Source: Pseudomonas schmalbachii (GTDB lineage: Bacteria; Pseudomonadota; Gammaproteobacteria; Pseudomonadales; Pseudomonadaceae). Taken from it: DNA of 64,000 nucleotides. Positions within the stretch are counted from its first letter, which is position 1. Every line of letters starts with the position of its first letter. Location: assembly GCF_017589465.1 (NCBI RefSeq), contig NZ_JAELYA010000006.1:310001-374000 (forward strand), in the 5' to 3' direction. Positions 1 to 7,801 of the stretch are shown here, piece after piece. Under the pieces are notes generated by a model. That model had not been told where the DNA came from, did no database searches, and was given only the letters and a program-made list of their open reading frames with translations. The position numbers and the translations under genes were made by a program.

Positions 1-18
1 CTGTATCCGGACCTCACC

Positions 19-882
19 ATGCAAAGAGCCTCCCACCACGAACTGCGCGCCGCCTTTCGCGCGCTGCTGAACTCCCATTCCTGCTATCACACCGCCTCGG
101 TGTTCGACCCGATGTCCGCGCGCATCGCCGCCGACCTCGGCTTCGAAGTCGGCATCCTCGGCGGCTCGGTCGCCTCGCTGCAGGTGCTGGCGGCGCCGGA
201 CTTCGCCCTGATCACCCTCAGCGAGTTCGTCGAACAGGCCACCCGCATCGGCCGCGTCGCCCGCCTGCCGGTGATCGCCGACGCCGACCACGGCTACGGC
301 AACGCGCTGAACACCATGCGCACGGTGGTGGAACTGGAACGCGCCGGCATCGCCGCGCTGACCATCGAGGACACCCTGCTGCCGGCGCAGTTCGGCCGCA
401 AGTCCACCGACCTGATTCCGGTCGAGGAAGGCGTCGGCAAGATCCGCGCGGCGCTGGAGGCGCGGGTCGACGAGGACATGGCGATCATCGCCCGCACCAA
501 CGCCGAACTGCTCGACGTCGACGACGTGATCCGCCGCACCCTCGCCTACCAGGGCGCCGGTGCCGACGCCATCTGCATGGTCGGCATCCGCGACTTCGAG
601 CACCTGGAAGCCATCGCCAAACACCTGCGCATCCCGCTGATGCTGGTCACCTACGGCAACCCGAAACTGCGCGACGACCAGCGCCTGGCGCGCCTCGGCG
701 TGCGCATCGTGGTCAACGGCCACGCGGCCTACTTCGCAGCGATCAAGGCGACCTACGACTGCCTGCGCGAACAGCGCGGCGTCGACGCCTCGGACCTCAC
801 CGCGTCGGAACTGGCGAAGAAATACACCATGCCCGAGGAGTACCAGATCTGGGCGCGGGAATACATGGAAGTGAAGGAGTGA
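19..882 (+). CDS. Oxaloacetate decarboxylase, PEP mutase/isocitrate lyase superfamily
   Basis: A 287-residue protein of the PEP mutase/isocitrate lyase superfamily. The sequence agrees almost throughout with what I remember of P. aeruginosa PA4872, an oxaloacetate decarboxylase. It should be a cytosolic, Mg-dependent enzyme that converts oxaloacetate to pyruvate and CO2. Visible family features are the Asp-rich metal-binding stretch around residues 89-97 (DADHGYGN) and the downstream TIED and IIARTNAE segments of the TIM barrel. The length matches the PA4872 type. The ATG at 19 is the first in frame; the upstream promoter lies outside the window. The gene stops 7 nt before the convergent gene at 890. 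Confidence 0.9.
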   Translation: MQRASHHELRAAFRALLNSHSCYHTASVFDPMSARIAADLGFEVGILGGSVASLQVLAAPDFALITLSEFVEQATRIGRVARLPVIADADHGYGNALNTMRTVVELERAGIAALTIEDTLLPAQFGRKSTDLIPVEEGVGKIRAALEARVDEDMAIIARTNAELLDVDDVIRRTLAYQGAGADAICMVGIRDFEHLEAIAKHLRIPLMLVTYGNPKLRDDQRLARLGVRIVVNGHAAYFAAIKATYDCLREQRGVDASDLTASELAKKYTMPEEYQIWAREYMEVKE

Positions 883-889
883 CGCGCAG

Positions 890-1561
890 TCAGTCGGCCG
901 GCAGATGGGCCAGCAGATACTCGATCTGGGCGTTGAACGGATAAAGCAGGGTATGCCCGGCGTTGCTGGTCAGCAGCAGGTACTGCCAGCGTTTCTGCAG
1001 CATTCCGTGCTGCCGCGACGCGTCCCTGTCGCCGTTCGGCAAGTCGTCGAACTGCTTGCCGATCGCGCCGACGAGGCTATCCAGCTCGGCCTGGTCCTGC
1101 GTTTCGCCGAGCAGCTCGCGGTTCGCCTGAAGCGCCTTGAGCAGAGCCAGGCGGCGCAGATTGCCGGTCAATGACGGTGGCCGCTTCCGCCCGGCGTCCA
1201 CGAGGATGAACGCGTCGAACAGCGCGGAAACTTCCCGCGCCTGGGACACTGCGCTCTTCAGCTCGACATCCCTGCTCGTGTAGGCATCCCGGACCTTCTC
1301 CACCGTGCCGCGATAGAGGCCCCACATGTCCCGCAGGCTGGCGGCGTTCCTCTGGCCGGATATCCCCTCCTCGAATATCGGGCCCAGCGCGTCCAGCCGC
1401 GCGAGGAAACGCTCGTCGCCGGTTGCGCTGTACAGCAGCAGATAGCGCTGAATGTCCACCATCACGGCGTTGGGTGGCAGAGGCTCGGCCGTCGAGGCGA
1501 CTGGATAGCCCAGCAGGGTGAAAGCCAGGAGGGAACAGAGGGAGAAGAGGATGCGGCGCAT
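890..1561 (-). CDS. Secreted hypothetical protein (PA4871-like)
   Basis: A 223-residue protein of unknown function. Residues 1-25 form a clear signal peptide (MRR, then a hydrophobic stretch, then a cleavage-like ASTA), so the mature protein is probably periplasmic. The rest is mostly predicted helix with no catalytic motif that I recognise. A PA4871-type hypothetical occupies this place in P. aeruginosa, so it is part of the conserved backbone. It is transcribed divergently from the DksA-type gene across a 189-nt spacer. No function is assigned. Confidence 0.7.
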   Translation of the reverse strand: MRRILFSLCSLLAFTLLGYPVASTAEPLPPNAVMVDIQRYLLLYSATGDERFLARLDALGPIFEEGISGQRNAASLRDMWGLYRGTVEKVRDAYTSRDVELKSAVSQAREVSALFDAFILVDAGRKRPPSLTGNLRRLALLKALQANRELLGETQDQAELDSLVGAIGKQFDDLPNGDRDASRQHGMLQKRWQYLLLTSNAGHTLLYPFNAQIEYLLAHLPAD

Positions 1562-1687
1562 CGTCGGTAACCGCCAACTATGGAAAATGGCGCCATTGTT
1601 TGGGGCGGCAAGGAACTTTTAAGTAGGACGAATCCGATAGATAGGCTTATTCGTTCCGATATTTCGTCGCCCAGTTACTCGTGCGAC

Positions 1688-1750
1688 TTGCAAAGCGGGG
1701 CCGGATCACCAATATCCTGCCAGGAAGACGCAACGCTGAAGGAGGTCGCC
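1688..1750 (+). promoter_or_regulatory. Possible sigma-70 promoter and strong RBS for the DksA-type gene
   Basis: TTGCAA (1688-1693) and AATATC (1711-1716) are 17 nt apart. An AAGGAGG ribosome-binding site at 1739-1745 lies 5 nt before the ATG at 1751. The ribosome site is clear and fixes the start against longer in-frame alternatives. The promoter boxes are weak matches. Confidence 0.4.
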
Positions 1751-2017
1751 ATGGCCAGCGGCTGGGCAAACGACGGTGCAGTGCAGGAACAGATCGACAG
1801 CACGATCGAGGACGCGGTCGCCCGTGCGCGCAGCAACCTGCCGCGCGGCGAAAGCCTGACCCACTGCGAGGAATGCGACGCCCCCATCCCCGAGGCCCGG
1901 CGCAAGGCCGTGCCCGGCGTGCACCTGTGCGTCGCCTGCCAGACCGAGCACGACAAGGAAGAAGCGGCCTTCGCCGGATACAACCGGCGGGGGAGCAAGG
2001 ATAGTCAGTTGCGCTAG
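1751..2017 (+). CDS. DksA/TraR-type zinc-finger protein (YbiI-like, PA4870-like)
   Basis: A short DksA/TraR-family protein of 88 residues. It carries the C-terminal four-Cys zinc finger, with CEEC near residue 36 and CVAC near residue 58, and a conserved end (GYNRRGSKDSQLR). It lacks the long coiled-coil arm of full-length DksA, so classic ppGpp-dependent control of RNA polymerase cannot be assumed. The ATG was chosen because an optimal AAGGAGG precedes it. A longer in-frame reading from 1580 is not supported. A REP element begins 16 nt after the stop. Confidence 0.85.
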   Translation: MASGWANDGAVQEQIDSTIEDAVARARSNLPRGESLTHCEECDAPIPEARRKAVPGVHLCVACQTEHDKEEAAFAGYNRRGSKDSQLR

Positions 2018-2033
2018 CACCGCCGCTGCATCT

Positions 2034-2093
2034 GTAGGGCGGGTGAAACCCGCCACTTCCGCCCGTGCCTTGGCGGGCTTCACCCGCCCTACG
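2034..2093. repeat. REP palindrome, copy 1 (RAYT-associated)
   Basis: A 60-bp inverted repeat. Both arms read GTAGGGCGGGTGAAACCCGCC or a near variant, in opposite orientation around a short centre. It directly abuts the stop codon of the RAYT gene at 2095. Related copies are at 2682, 35920, 36136, 41124 and 56336. Confidence 0.9.
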
Positions 2094-2094
2094 A

Positions 2095-2658
2095 TTACTC
2101 CCCGACCGTTTGGCTCTCCATTTCTCCACCGCCCCAATCGAGCGGGTAAATACCTTGCCTTACCCATCGGTGAAAGGATGACCATGGCCAATCCTGCACG
2201 CGGCAGACGAGACCGTGTTTCAGCGGATTGCCATGGAGATAATCGAAGTGTTGCTGGAAGTCCTGCTCGTTACGTATCCGGTGCTCCCAGAAGCGTTGTT
2301 GCCATAGCGTGCTCTGGCGCTTCGCGGAACGCCGGAGCGTCAACAGGTCAGGACGAAAGTATTGTTCGCCACAGGCATGGGAAACATGCCGTTTGATCAG
2401 TCGCCAGCGGTTAGAGAAGTCCGCATCGCCATCGGGTAATGTCCAGATGGCATGTAGGTGATCGGGCAATATCACCCAGGCGTCGATTCGGAAGGGACGG
2501 GTTTTCCTGACTTCCTGAATCCCATGCCGCAAGGCCAGGCGAATATCGGGATTGGTCAGGATGCTCTGACGACGTTCGGTTACCACGGTGAAGAAATAGG
2601 TGCCGCCAGACACGGCAGCGCGACGGTACTCCGGCATGACAACTTCCTTGTCGGCCAA
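2095..2658 (-). mobile_element. REP-associated tyrosine transposase (RAYT)
   Basis: A 187-residue protein of the TnpA_REP/Y1-transposase family, which handles single-stranded REP palindromes. It has a metal-binding His pair in PDHLHAIW (near residue 65) and a C-terminal DYLHGNPLKHGLV segment that holds the expected catalytic Tyr. Internal MPEYRR (residue 8) is a common family start and may be the true one. REP palindromes of the same sequence family lie immediately on both sides (2034-2093 and 2682-2741), the typical REPtron layout. The frame is intact. RAYTs are usually single-copy and domesticated rather than freely mobile. Confidence 0.9.
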
Positions 2659-2681
2659 TCGAGACGCCGGATGCTAGCAAG

Positions 2682-2741
2682 GTAGGGCGGGTGAAACCCG
2701 CCAAGGAGTGCACGAAACTGGCGGGTTGCACCCGCCCTACG
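2682..2741. repeat. REP palindrome, copy 2 (other flank of the RAYT)
   Basis: A 60-bp inverted repeat of the same family as copy 1, with arms of GTAGGGCGGGT type. The TAG read on the minus strand at its right edge (2737-2739) is the stop codon of the acetyltransferase gene, so that protein ends inside the repeat. Confidence 0.9.
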
Positions 2742-3249
2742 GGGTGGTTCTGTAATCCAGCTGCAGTTGCATGAAGGTCAGGTCCAGCCAGCGGCCGAAC
2801 TTCTGTCCCACCTGCGGCATCTGTCCGATGGTGGCGAAGCCGAGGCGTTCGTGCAGGCGGATCGAGGCGGTGTTGCCGCTTTCGATGGCGGCGACCATCA
2901 CGTGCAGGCCCTGGACGCGGGCGCGGACGATCAGGGCTTCCATCAGCAGCGGGCCGATGCCCTTGCCGCGCTGGTCGTTGCGCACGTAGACCGAGTGCTC
3001 CACCGTTTCGCGGAAGCCATCGAAATTGCGCCACGGGCCGTAGCTCGCGTAGCCGACCACCTCGCCGCCCTCCTCCGCCACCAGCACCGGGAAGCCCTGT
3101 TGCAGGCGGGCGGCGAACCAGTCGCGGCGGTTGGCGAGGTCGACCTCGATTTCGTTCCAGATTGCCGTGGTGTTGAGCACGGCGTCGTTGTAGATGTCGC
3201 GGATGCCGGGCAGGTCGGCTTCGCTGGCGTCGCGGATGACGAGGGACAT
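2737..3249 (-). CDS. GNAT N-acetyltransferase (methionine sulfoximine/phosphinothricin type, PA4866-like)
   Basis: A 170-residue GNAT enzyme that matches the PA4866 type from memory. That enzyme uses acetyl-CoA to acetylate methionine sulfone and sulfoximine and, less well, phosphinothricin. The acetyl-CoA-binding motif A is visible as RNDQRGKGIG (near residue 82), followed by VAAIESGNTASI and the conserved QMPQVGQKFGRWLDLTFMQ tail. The start MSLVIRD at 3249 fits the family; a 39-residue in-frame extension is unlike it. In P. aeruginosa this gene lies among the urease genes, which are missing here. Its stop codon comes from a REP element. Confidence 0.85.
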   Translation of the reverse strand: MSLVIRDASEADLPGIRDIYNDAVLNTTAIWNEIEVDLANRRDWFAARLQQGFPVLVAEEGGEVVGYASYGPWRNFDGFRETVEHSVYVRNDQRGKGIGPLLMEALIVRARVQGLHVMVAAIESGNTASIRLHERLGFATIGQMPQVGQKFGRWLDLTFMQLQLDYRTTP

Positions 3250-3292
3250 GGCGGGCTCTCGAACAGTGGATGGGCGGACGATAACCAAAGCC

Positions 3293-3991
3293 TCAGATCG
3301 CCACCAGTCCGCGCACGCCCTCGGCTTCCATGTCGGCGCCCCTGCCCTGCTGGACGATCTCGCCACGGGCCATCACCAGGTACTGGTCGGCCAGCTCGGC
3401 GGCGAAGTCGTAGAACTGCTCGACCAGCAGGATCGACATGTCGCCACGCGCCGCGAGCTTCCGGATAACCGCGCCGATCTCCTTGATCACCGAGGGCTGG
3501 ATGCCTTCGGTGGGCTCGTCGAGGATCAACAGGCGCGGCCGGCTCGCCAGCGCGCGGCCGATGGCGAGTTGTTGCTGCTGGCCGCCGGAGAGATCGCCGC
3601 CACGGCGGTGCTTCATTTCCAGCAGCACCGGGAACAGTTCGTAGATGAAGCCGGGGACTTCCTTCGCCTCCTTCGCGCTGAAGCGGGACAAGCCCATCAG
3701 CAGATTCTCTTCCACGGTCAGGCGCGGAAATATCTCCCGCCCCTGCGGCACATAGGCGATACCGGCCTGCACGCGCTGATGCGGCCTGCTGGCGGTGATC
3801 GCCTTACCTTCCCAGCTGACCTTGCCTTCCTTCGCCGGCACCAGGCCCATCAGGCATTTCAGCAGCGTGGTCTTGCCCACGCCGTTGCGCCCGAGCAGAC
3901 AGGTGACCTCGCCGACCGTCGCCTCGAACGACAGGCCCCGGAGGATGTGGCTGCCGCCGTAGTATTGGTGGAGTTGTTCGACTTGCAGCAT
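3293..3991 (-). CDS. urtE: Urea ABC transporter ATP-binding protein UrtE
   Basis: A 232-residue ATPase of the branched-chain amino-acid (LivF-like) class and last gene of the urea importer. It has Walker A GRNGVGKTT (near residue 38), signature LSGGQQQQ (near 138) and Walker B LLILDEP (near 156), with the UrtE-typical EGIQPSVI after it. It pairs with UrtD to power UrtB/UrtC. The start at 3991 (MLQVEQLH) begins at the domain edge; the upstream extension runs back into repeat DNA. A 76-bp inverted repeat separates it from urtD. Confidence 0.93.
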   Translation of the reverse strand: MLQVEQLHQYYGGSHILRGLSFEATVGEVTCLLGRNGVGKTTLLKCLMGLVPAKEGKVSWEGKAITASRPHQRVQAGIAYVPQGREIFPRLTVEENLLMGLSRFSAKEAKEVPGFIYELFPVLLEMKHRRGGDLSGGQQQQLAIGRALASRPRLLILDEPTEGIQPSVIKEIGAVIRKLAARGDMSILLVEQFYDFAAELADQYLVMARGEIVQQGRGADMEAEGVRGLVAI

Positions 3992-4027
3992 GTTCTCTTC
4001 CTTATCGTTCCCACACGGCGCCCGCCC

Positions 4028-4103
4028 GTAGGATGGGTTGAGCGCAGCGATACCCATGCGGCCACGCCATGTTGGGTATCGCTTCGCTCAACACCAACCT
4101 ACG
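4028..4103. repeat. Inverted repeat between urtD and urtE
   Basis: A 76-bp palindromic element. GTAGGATGGGTTGAGCG on the left pairs with CGCTCAACACCAACCTACG on the right, with internal GGGTATCGCTTCG-type sequence. It belongs to a second intergenic repeat family (GTAGGTTGG...CCAACCTACG) also found at 13573, 20689, 42403, 56416 and 60061. Confidence 0.8.
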
Positions 4104-4138
4104 AAAGTGCCGCCCTTCGATCATGCAGCCGGCGACGC

Positions 4139-4984
4139 TCAGCGTCCCAGGTAGACCTCGATCACCTCATCGTTCGCCTGCACCTCTTCCAGCGAACCCT
4201 CCGCCAGCACGTGCCCCTGGTGCAGCACGCTGACGCGGTCGGCGATGCTGCCGACGAAGCTCATGTCGTGCTCCACCACCATCAGCGAATGCGTGCCGGC
4301 GAGGGACTTGAACAGTTCGGCGGTGAACTCGGTCTCGGCGTCGGTCATGCCCGCCACCGGTTCGTCGAGCAGCAGCAGTTGTGGCTCCTGCACCAGCAGC
4401 ATGCCGATTTCGAGGAACTGCTTCTGCCCGTGGGAGAGCAGCCCGGCCGGGCGATTGCGCGATTCGCGCAGGCGGATGGTGGTCAGCACGTCCTCGATGC
4501 GGTCCTTCTGCTCGCCGCTTAGACGAGCGCGCAAACTGGCCCACACCGACTTGTCGGTCTTCTGCGCGAGTTCGAGGTTCTCGAATACCGAAAGCGCCTC
4601 GAACACCGTGGGCTTCTGGAACTTGCGGCCGATGCCGGCCTCTGCGATCTCGACCTCGCTCATGCGGGTCAGGTCGAGGGTTTCGCCGAACCAGGCCTTG
4701 CCGCTGTCCGGGCGGGTCTTGCCGGTGATCACGTCCATCAGCGTGGTCTTGCCCGCGCCGTTGGGGCCGATGATGCAGCGCAGCTCGCCGACGCCGATGT
4801 ACAGCGTCAGATCGCGCAGCGCCCTGAAGCCATCGAAGCTGACGTTGATGTCTTCCAGGGTGAGGATGGTACCGTGGCGCACGTCCAGTCCCGGCGCGGC
4901 GCTCTGGCCGACGCCGAGGGCATCGCGGGCGCTGCCGCTGGGGTCGACCATCGGATCGAACATCAGGTGGGGAACGGCTCTCAT
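4139..4984 (-). CDS. urtD: Urea ABC transporter ATP-binding protein UrtD
   Basis: A 281-residue LivG-like ATPase of the urea importer. Visible motifs are Walker A GPNGAGKTT (near residue 72), a variant signature LLSHGQKQ (near 183) and Walker B LLLLDEP (near 202). The start at 4984 gives a 4-nt ATGA overlap with the urtC stop, so translation is probably coupled. The frame stays open far upstream because of high GC, and that extension is discarded. About 40 residues precede the ABC domain, as is usual for UrtD. Confidence 0.92.
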   Translation of the reverse strand: MRAVPHLMFDPMVDPSGSARDALGVGQSAAPGLDVRHGTILTLEDINVSFDGFRALRDLTLYIGVGELRCIIGPNGAGKTTLMDVITGKTRPDSGKAWFGETLDLTRMSEVEIAEAGIGRKFQKPTVFEALSVFENLELAQKTDKSVWASLRARLSGEQKDRIEDVLTTIRLRESRNRPAGLLSHGQKQFLEIGMLLVQEPQLLLLDEPVAGMTDAETEFTAELFKSLAGTHSLMVVEHDMSFVGSIADRVSVLHQGHVLAEGSLEEVQANDEVIEVYLGR

Positions 4985-6060
4985 TGCTCCTTCTCCTTGC
5001 GCAGCAGGCCGATGATTCCTTTCGGCAGATACAGCGTGACGACGATGAACAGCGCGCCGAGGAAGAACAGCCAGTATTCCGGGAAGGCCACGGTGAACCA
5101 GCTCTTCGCCCCGTTCACCACGCCGGCGCCAAGCAGCGGGCCGATCAGCGTGCCGCGTCCGCCGAGGGCGACCCACACGGCGGCCTCGATGGAGTTGGTG
5201 GGCGACATCTCGCTGGGGTTGATGATTCCTACCAATGGCACGAACAGCGCGCCGGCGAGCCCGCAGATCACCGCGCTCAGGGTCCAGACGAACAGCTTGT
5301 AGCCGCGCGGATCGTAGCCGCAGAACATCAGGCGGTTCTCCGCGTCGCGCAGGGCGGTGAGCACCCGGCCGAACTTGCTGCGCGCCAGTCGCCAGCCGAA
5401 CAGCAGGCTGCCGGCGAGCAGCAGGACGATGGCGACGAACAGCGCGGCGCGGGTTTCCGGCGCGGTGATCGGGAAGCCGAGGATGCTGCGGAAGTTGGTG
5501 AAGCCGTTGTTGCCGCCGAAGCCGGTCTCGTTGCGGAAGAACAGCAGCATGCCGGCGAAGGTCAGCGCCTGGGTCATGATCGAGAAGTACACGCCCTTGA
5601 TCCGCGAGCGGAAGGCGAAGAAGCCGAACACCAGCGCCAGCAGCCCCGGCGCCAGCACAACCAGGCACAGCGCCCAGAGGAAGTGCTGGGTGCCGGCCCA
5701 GTACCACGGCAGCTCGCTCCACGAGAGGAAGGTCATGAACGCCGGCAGCCCGTCGCCAGCGGCCTCTCGCATCAGGTACATGCCCATGGCGTAGCCACCG
5801 AGGGCGAAGAACAGCCCGTGGCCGAGGGACAGCAGCCCTGCATAACCCCAGACCAGGTCGAGGGCCAGGGCGACGATGGCGTAGCAGAGAATCTTGCCGG
5901 TCAGCGTCAGGCCGTAGGCGGACAGATGCAGCGCGTTGTTCTCCGGAAGCAGGTGCAGCAGCGGCAGCGCCAGCAGCGCGACGAAGGCGACGGCGGCCAC
6001 GCCAAGGGTGGCTTTCGGTCCGATCTTCTGCGCGGCGGTAACGGTAAGTGGCTGGTTCAA
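4981..6060 (-). CDS. urtC: Urea ABC transporter permease UrtC (TTG start)
   Basis: A 359-residue inner-membrane permease of the LivM type with about ten hydrophobic helices. The conserved loop near GRVLTALRDAENRLMFCGYDP contacts the ATPases. The best start is TTG at 6060 (LNQPLTV), which overlaps the urtB TGA and gives the length I recall for PA4860. No ATG fits before the first membrane helix, and an upstream in-frame extension would lie wholly inside urtB. It works with UrtB as the membrane pore for urea. Confidence 0.88.
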   Translation of the reverse strand: MNQPLTVTAAQKIGPKATLGVAAVAFVALLALPLLHLLPENNALHLSAYGLTLTGKILCYAIVALALDLVWGYAGLLSLGHGLFFALGGYAMGMYLMREAAGDGLPAFMTFLSWSELPWYWAGTQHFLWALCLVVLAPGLLALVFGFFAFRSRIKGVYFSIMTQALTFAGMLLFFRNETGFGGNNGFTNFRSILGFPITAPETRAALFVAIVLLLAGSLLFGWRLARSKFGRVLTALRDAENRLMFCGYDPRGYKLFVWTLSAVICGLAGALFVPLVGIINPSEMSPTNSIEAAVWVALGGRGTLIGPLLGAGVVNGAKSWFTVAFPEYWLFFLGALFIVVTLYLPKGIIGLLRKEKEQ

Positions 6061-7631
6061 TCGATGACCCTCCCCTTCAGAGCGAAGAGCCCCTGCGGAC
6101 GTTTCTGGATGAACAGGATGATCAGCGCGAGGATCAGGATCTTGCCCAGCACCGCGCCGATCTGCGGTTCGAGGATCTTGTTCGCCACGCCCAGGCCGAA
6201 CGCGGCGAACACGCTGCCGGCGAGCTGGCCGACGCCGCCCAGCACCACCACCAGGAAGGAGTCGATGATGTAGCTCTGGCCGAGGTCCGGGCCGACGTTG
6301 CCGACCTGCGACAGCGCCACCCCGCCAAGCCCGGCGATGCCCGAGCCGAGGCCGAATGCGAGCATGTCCACCCGCCCGGTGGGCACGCCGCAGCAGGCCG
6401 CCATGTTGCGGTTCTGCGTCACCGCGCGGACGTTCAGGCCGAGGCGCGTGCGGTTCAGCAGCAGCCAGGTCAGCGCCAGCACGCACAGGGCGAAGCCGAT
6501 GATGACGATGCGGTTCCACGGCAGCACGAGGTTCGGCAGCACCTGGATGCCGCCGGACAGCCACGCCGGGTTGGCCACCTCGACGTTCTGCGCGCCGAAC
6601 AGCACGCGCACCAGCTGGATCAGCACCAGGCTGATGCCCCAGGTGGCGAGCAGGGTTTCCAGCGGGCGGCCGTAGAGGTGGCGGATCACCGTGCGTTCCA
6701 GCGCCATGCCGATGGCGGCGGTGACGCAGAAGGCCACCGGCAGCGCCAGCAGCGGATACAGCTCCAGCAGACCGGGCACGTATCGCTGGCAGATCAGCTG
6801 CACCACGTAGGTGGTGTAGGCGCCGAGCATCAGCATCTCGCCGTGGGCCATGTTGATCACCCCGAGCAGGCCGTAGGTGATGGCGAGGCCAAGAGCGGCG
6901 AGCAGCAGGATCGAGCCCAGCGACAGGCCGCTGAACGCCTGCCCGAGCAGTTCGCCGACCAGCAGGCGACGCTTCACTTGTCCGAGGCTGGTGGCGGCGG
7001 CAGTGCGCACGCTGTCGTCCGGTTCCACGGCCGGGTCGAGCAGGTTTTCCAGCCGGGTACGCGCCAGCGGATCGCCGGACTCGCCGAGCAGGCGCACGGC
7101 GGACAGGCGCACCTGCGGATCGGCGTCGGCCAGTTGCAGGTTGGCGAGGGCCAGTTGCAGGGCGTCCTTCACGCCGGCCTCGACTTCCACGGCGATGCGC
7201 TGTTCGAGCAGCGTGCGTTGCGCGGGCTTGGCGCTCTTCTGCAACTGGCGCGCGGCGTCGAGGCGGACTCTTGTGTCGTGGGCCACCAGCCGGTGGCTGG
7301 CCAGCGCGGTGTTGAGCAGGCCGCGCAGGCGGTTGTTCAGGCGCAGCTTCTGCGGCTCGCCATCCGGGGCGATGTCGCCTTCGGTGGCGTGGTAGCTGCC
7401 GTCATCGCCGAGCAGAAACGGCTGGCCTTGTGCATCGATGGCTACGCGGCCTGATTGCAGGGCGATGAGGAAGCCGAGGCGCGCGGCATCGGGTGCGGCG
7501 GCCCAGCTTTCCAGCAGGCGGGCCTGGCTGGAGCTGTCGGCAGAGGTGAAGTCCTGCGCGGGGGTGGCCAGGGCTGGGATAGAAAGCAAGACAACCAGTA
7601 GCAGGGCGCAGGTTTGGATAAGTCGGGTCAT
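6057..7631 (-). CDS. urtB: Urea ABC transporter permease UrtB
   Basis: A 524-residue LivH-type permease. As usual for UrtB, a signal-like N-terminus (1-23) and a long extracytoplasmic region (about 25-225) precede the membrane part. That region includes HEAT-like stretches such as VRLSAVRLLGESGD. The membrane domain starts near residue 230 and includes GLINMAHGE-like VINMAHGEMLMLGAY and the C-terminal RPQGLF motif. It overlaps urtC at its stop codon. A 170-nt spacer with two hairpin repeats separates it from urtA. Confidence 0.92.
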   Translation of the reverse strand: MTRLIQTCALLLVVLLSIPALATPAQDFTSADSSSQARLLESWAAAPDAARLGFLIALQSGRVAIDAQGQPFLLGDDGSYHATEGDIAPDGEPQKLRLNNRLRGLLNTALASHRLVAHDTRVRLDAARQLQKSAKPAQRTLLEQRIAVEVEAGVKDALQLALANLQLADADPQVRLSAVRLLGESGDPLARTRLENLLDPAVEPDDSVRTAAATSLGQVKRRLLVGELLGQAFSGLSLGSILLLAALGLAITYGLLGVINMAHGEMLMLGAYTTYVVQLICQRYVPGLLELYPLLALPVAFCVTAAIGMALERTVIRHLYGRPLETLLATWGISLVLIQLVRVLFGAQNVEVANPAWLSGGIQVLPNLVLPWNRIVIIGFALCVLALTWLLLNRTRLGLNVRAVTQNRNMAACCGVPTGRVDMLAFGLGSGIAGLGGVALSQVGNVGPDLGQSYIIDSFLVVVLGGVGQLAGSVFAAFGLGVANKILEPQIGAVLGKILILALIILFIQKRPQGLFALKGRVID

Positions 7632-7661
7632 AGGGTGTCCTGATGGAACTGTGCCCGGGGT

Positions 7662-7781
7662 TTCCCCTCTCCCCTGCCCTCTCCCGGAGGGAGAGGGGGT
7701 TGATGGGTGCCGGCGGAAACCATGGCGTTCATCTCACGCCGAACAGTCCCCTCTCCCTCCGGGAGAGGGTTAGGGTGAGGG
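7662..7781. repeat. Paired GC-rich hairpin repeats between urtA and urtB
   Basis: Two hairpins built from CCCTCTCC...GGAGAGGG arms (about 7662-7701 and 7747-7781) lie in opposite orientation around a 45-nt centre. The second continues into TTAGGGTGAGGG. The same hairpin type recurs near 15605-15725 and 41356-41450. Sitting inside the operon, they could lower expression of the permeases relative to the binding protein, a common effect of intercistronic hairpins. That effect is inferred. Confidence 0.75.
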
Positions 7782-7801
7782 CGCTTTCGTTCCGCGATCG
7801 A

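Noticed and set aside
4139-5722. Extended readings of urtD (from 5722) and urtC (from 6564) that would give fused proteins of about 527 residues
   Set aside because: The extra N-terminal parts lie wholly inside the neighbouring genes in another frame and are Arg/Ala/Pro-rich. Overlapping start/stop codons at 4981-4984 and 6057-6060 give normal-length proteins.
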